DNA of 64,000 nucleotides from Planomicrobium soli (GTDB lineage: Bacteria > Bacillota > Bacilli > Bacillales_A > Planococcaceae). A program made the translations under genes and the position numbers. Where the stretch lies: contig NZ_PYAT01000001.1 of assembly GCF_003014655.1 (NCBI RefSeq), positions 395,827 through 459,826 on the forward strand. The letters are read 5' to 3'. Within the stretch, counting starts at the first letter, position 1; the number at the start of each line of letters is the position of its first letter. Positions 63,895 through 64,000 of the stretch are shown here, piece after piece. Under the pieces are notes generated by a model. It did not search any database. It was not told the origin of the DNA and worked only from the letters and a program-made list of their open reading frames with translations.

Positions 63895-64000
63895 TGAACT
63901 GACCCATTAATTTGAGACATTTGAAAAAACACCTAAGCTGCCATTGTCCGATATTCAATCGGGGAGTGGCAGTTTAATTTTTGAAATGGTCGGATGTAGT
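63895..64000. mobile_element. End of an IS3-family insertion sequence (cut by window edge)
   Basis: TGAACTGACCCATTAATTTG from 63895 looks like the terminal inverted repeat of an IS150-group element and begins with the usual TG. Just inside it lies the C-terminal end of a transposase on the minus strand. It starts about 20 bases after the pabBC stop codon. Confidence 0.8.
63933..64000 (-). CDS. IS3-family transposase, C-terminal end (partial)
   Basis: Read on the minus strand from the window edge, 22 codons end in TAG at 63933. The translation YIRPFQKLNCHSPIEYR and a short MAA tail match the well-known end of IS3-family OrfB integrases (RPQ.KLN..SP.EYR). The DDE catalytic core lies beyond the window. 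Confidence 0.85.
   Translation of the reverse strand, partial: YIRPFQKLNCHSPIEYRTMAA

Overview
The window looks like the chromosome of a low-GC Gram-positive bacterium of the Planococcaceae (Planococcus/Planomicrobium/Sporosarcina-like). The main reason is gene order. Most of it (10.5-47.7 kb, nearly all on the minus strand) is the Bacillales block gmk-rpoZ-coaBC-priA-def-fmt-rsmB-stp-prkC-rsgA-rpe-thiN / rpmB / asp23-fakA / sdaAB-sdaAA-recG / fapR-plsX-fabD-fabG-acpP-rnc-smc-ftsY / ylxM-ffh / rpsP-khpA-rimM-trmD / rplS / lepB-rbgA-rnhB-sucC-sucD. The spore gene spoVM, which lies between thiN and rpmB in Bacillus subtilis, was not found, which fits a non-sporulating planococcal lineage. rlmN, ylqD and yicC are also missing from their usual slots. 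The genus assignment is inference.

Region 1 (1 to about 10.42 kb) is the right part of an integrated prophage. A leftward early operon carries Cro-like regulator, antirepressor, methyltransferase, DNA-binding proteins, YqaI-like protein, YqaJ exonuclease, RecT, a replisome organizer and a DnaC-like loader. A rightward lysogeny arm carries an ImmR-like repressor, a lipoprotein, an ImmA-type metalloprotease, a small protein and a tyrosine integrase. The divergent control region has a strong leftward promoter and five GATACA-type half-sites. A LexA-type box lies in front of the protease gene. Two compact plus-strand promoter-plus-terminator units, predicting RNAs of roughly 70 and 46 nt, sit inside the leftward operon on either side of the YqaI-like gene. 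They are the least expected signal in the window. The left end of the prophage is outside the window; the right end abuts the sucD terminator.

Region 2 (10.5-47.7 kb) is housekeeping: TCA cycle (sucCD), RNase HII, ribosome assembly and modification (rbgA, rsgA, rimM, trmD, rsmB, L19, S16, L28), protein export (lepB, ffh, ftsY, ylxM), chromosome segregation and repair (smc, recG, priA), RNA processing (rnc), fatty acid and phospholipid synthesis under a visible FapR operator, serine catabolism, the PrkC/Stp kinase-phosphatase pair, and coenzyme A, thiamine-PP, formyl-Met-tRNA and GMP metabolism. A roughly 220-nt repeat-like spacer separates ffh from rpsP. The remA gene upstream of gmk is broken by three apparent single-base deletions.

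Region 3 (47.8-64 kb) is more variable: rqcH, an amino acid ABC binding protein and permease without an ATPase, a VOC protein, a T-box-controlled arginyl-tRNA synthetase with an unusual HIGH region, a PAS-STAS stressosome-type protein, a PadR-chrA chromate transporter operon, an alcohol dehydrogenase divergent from a MerR regulator with a 19-bp-spacer promoter, D-serine dehydratase, a lipoprotein and pabA-pabBC for folate synthesis. The window ends inside an IS3-family insertion sequence (from about 63895). No tRNA, rRNA or CRISPR array was seen.
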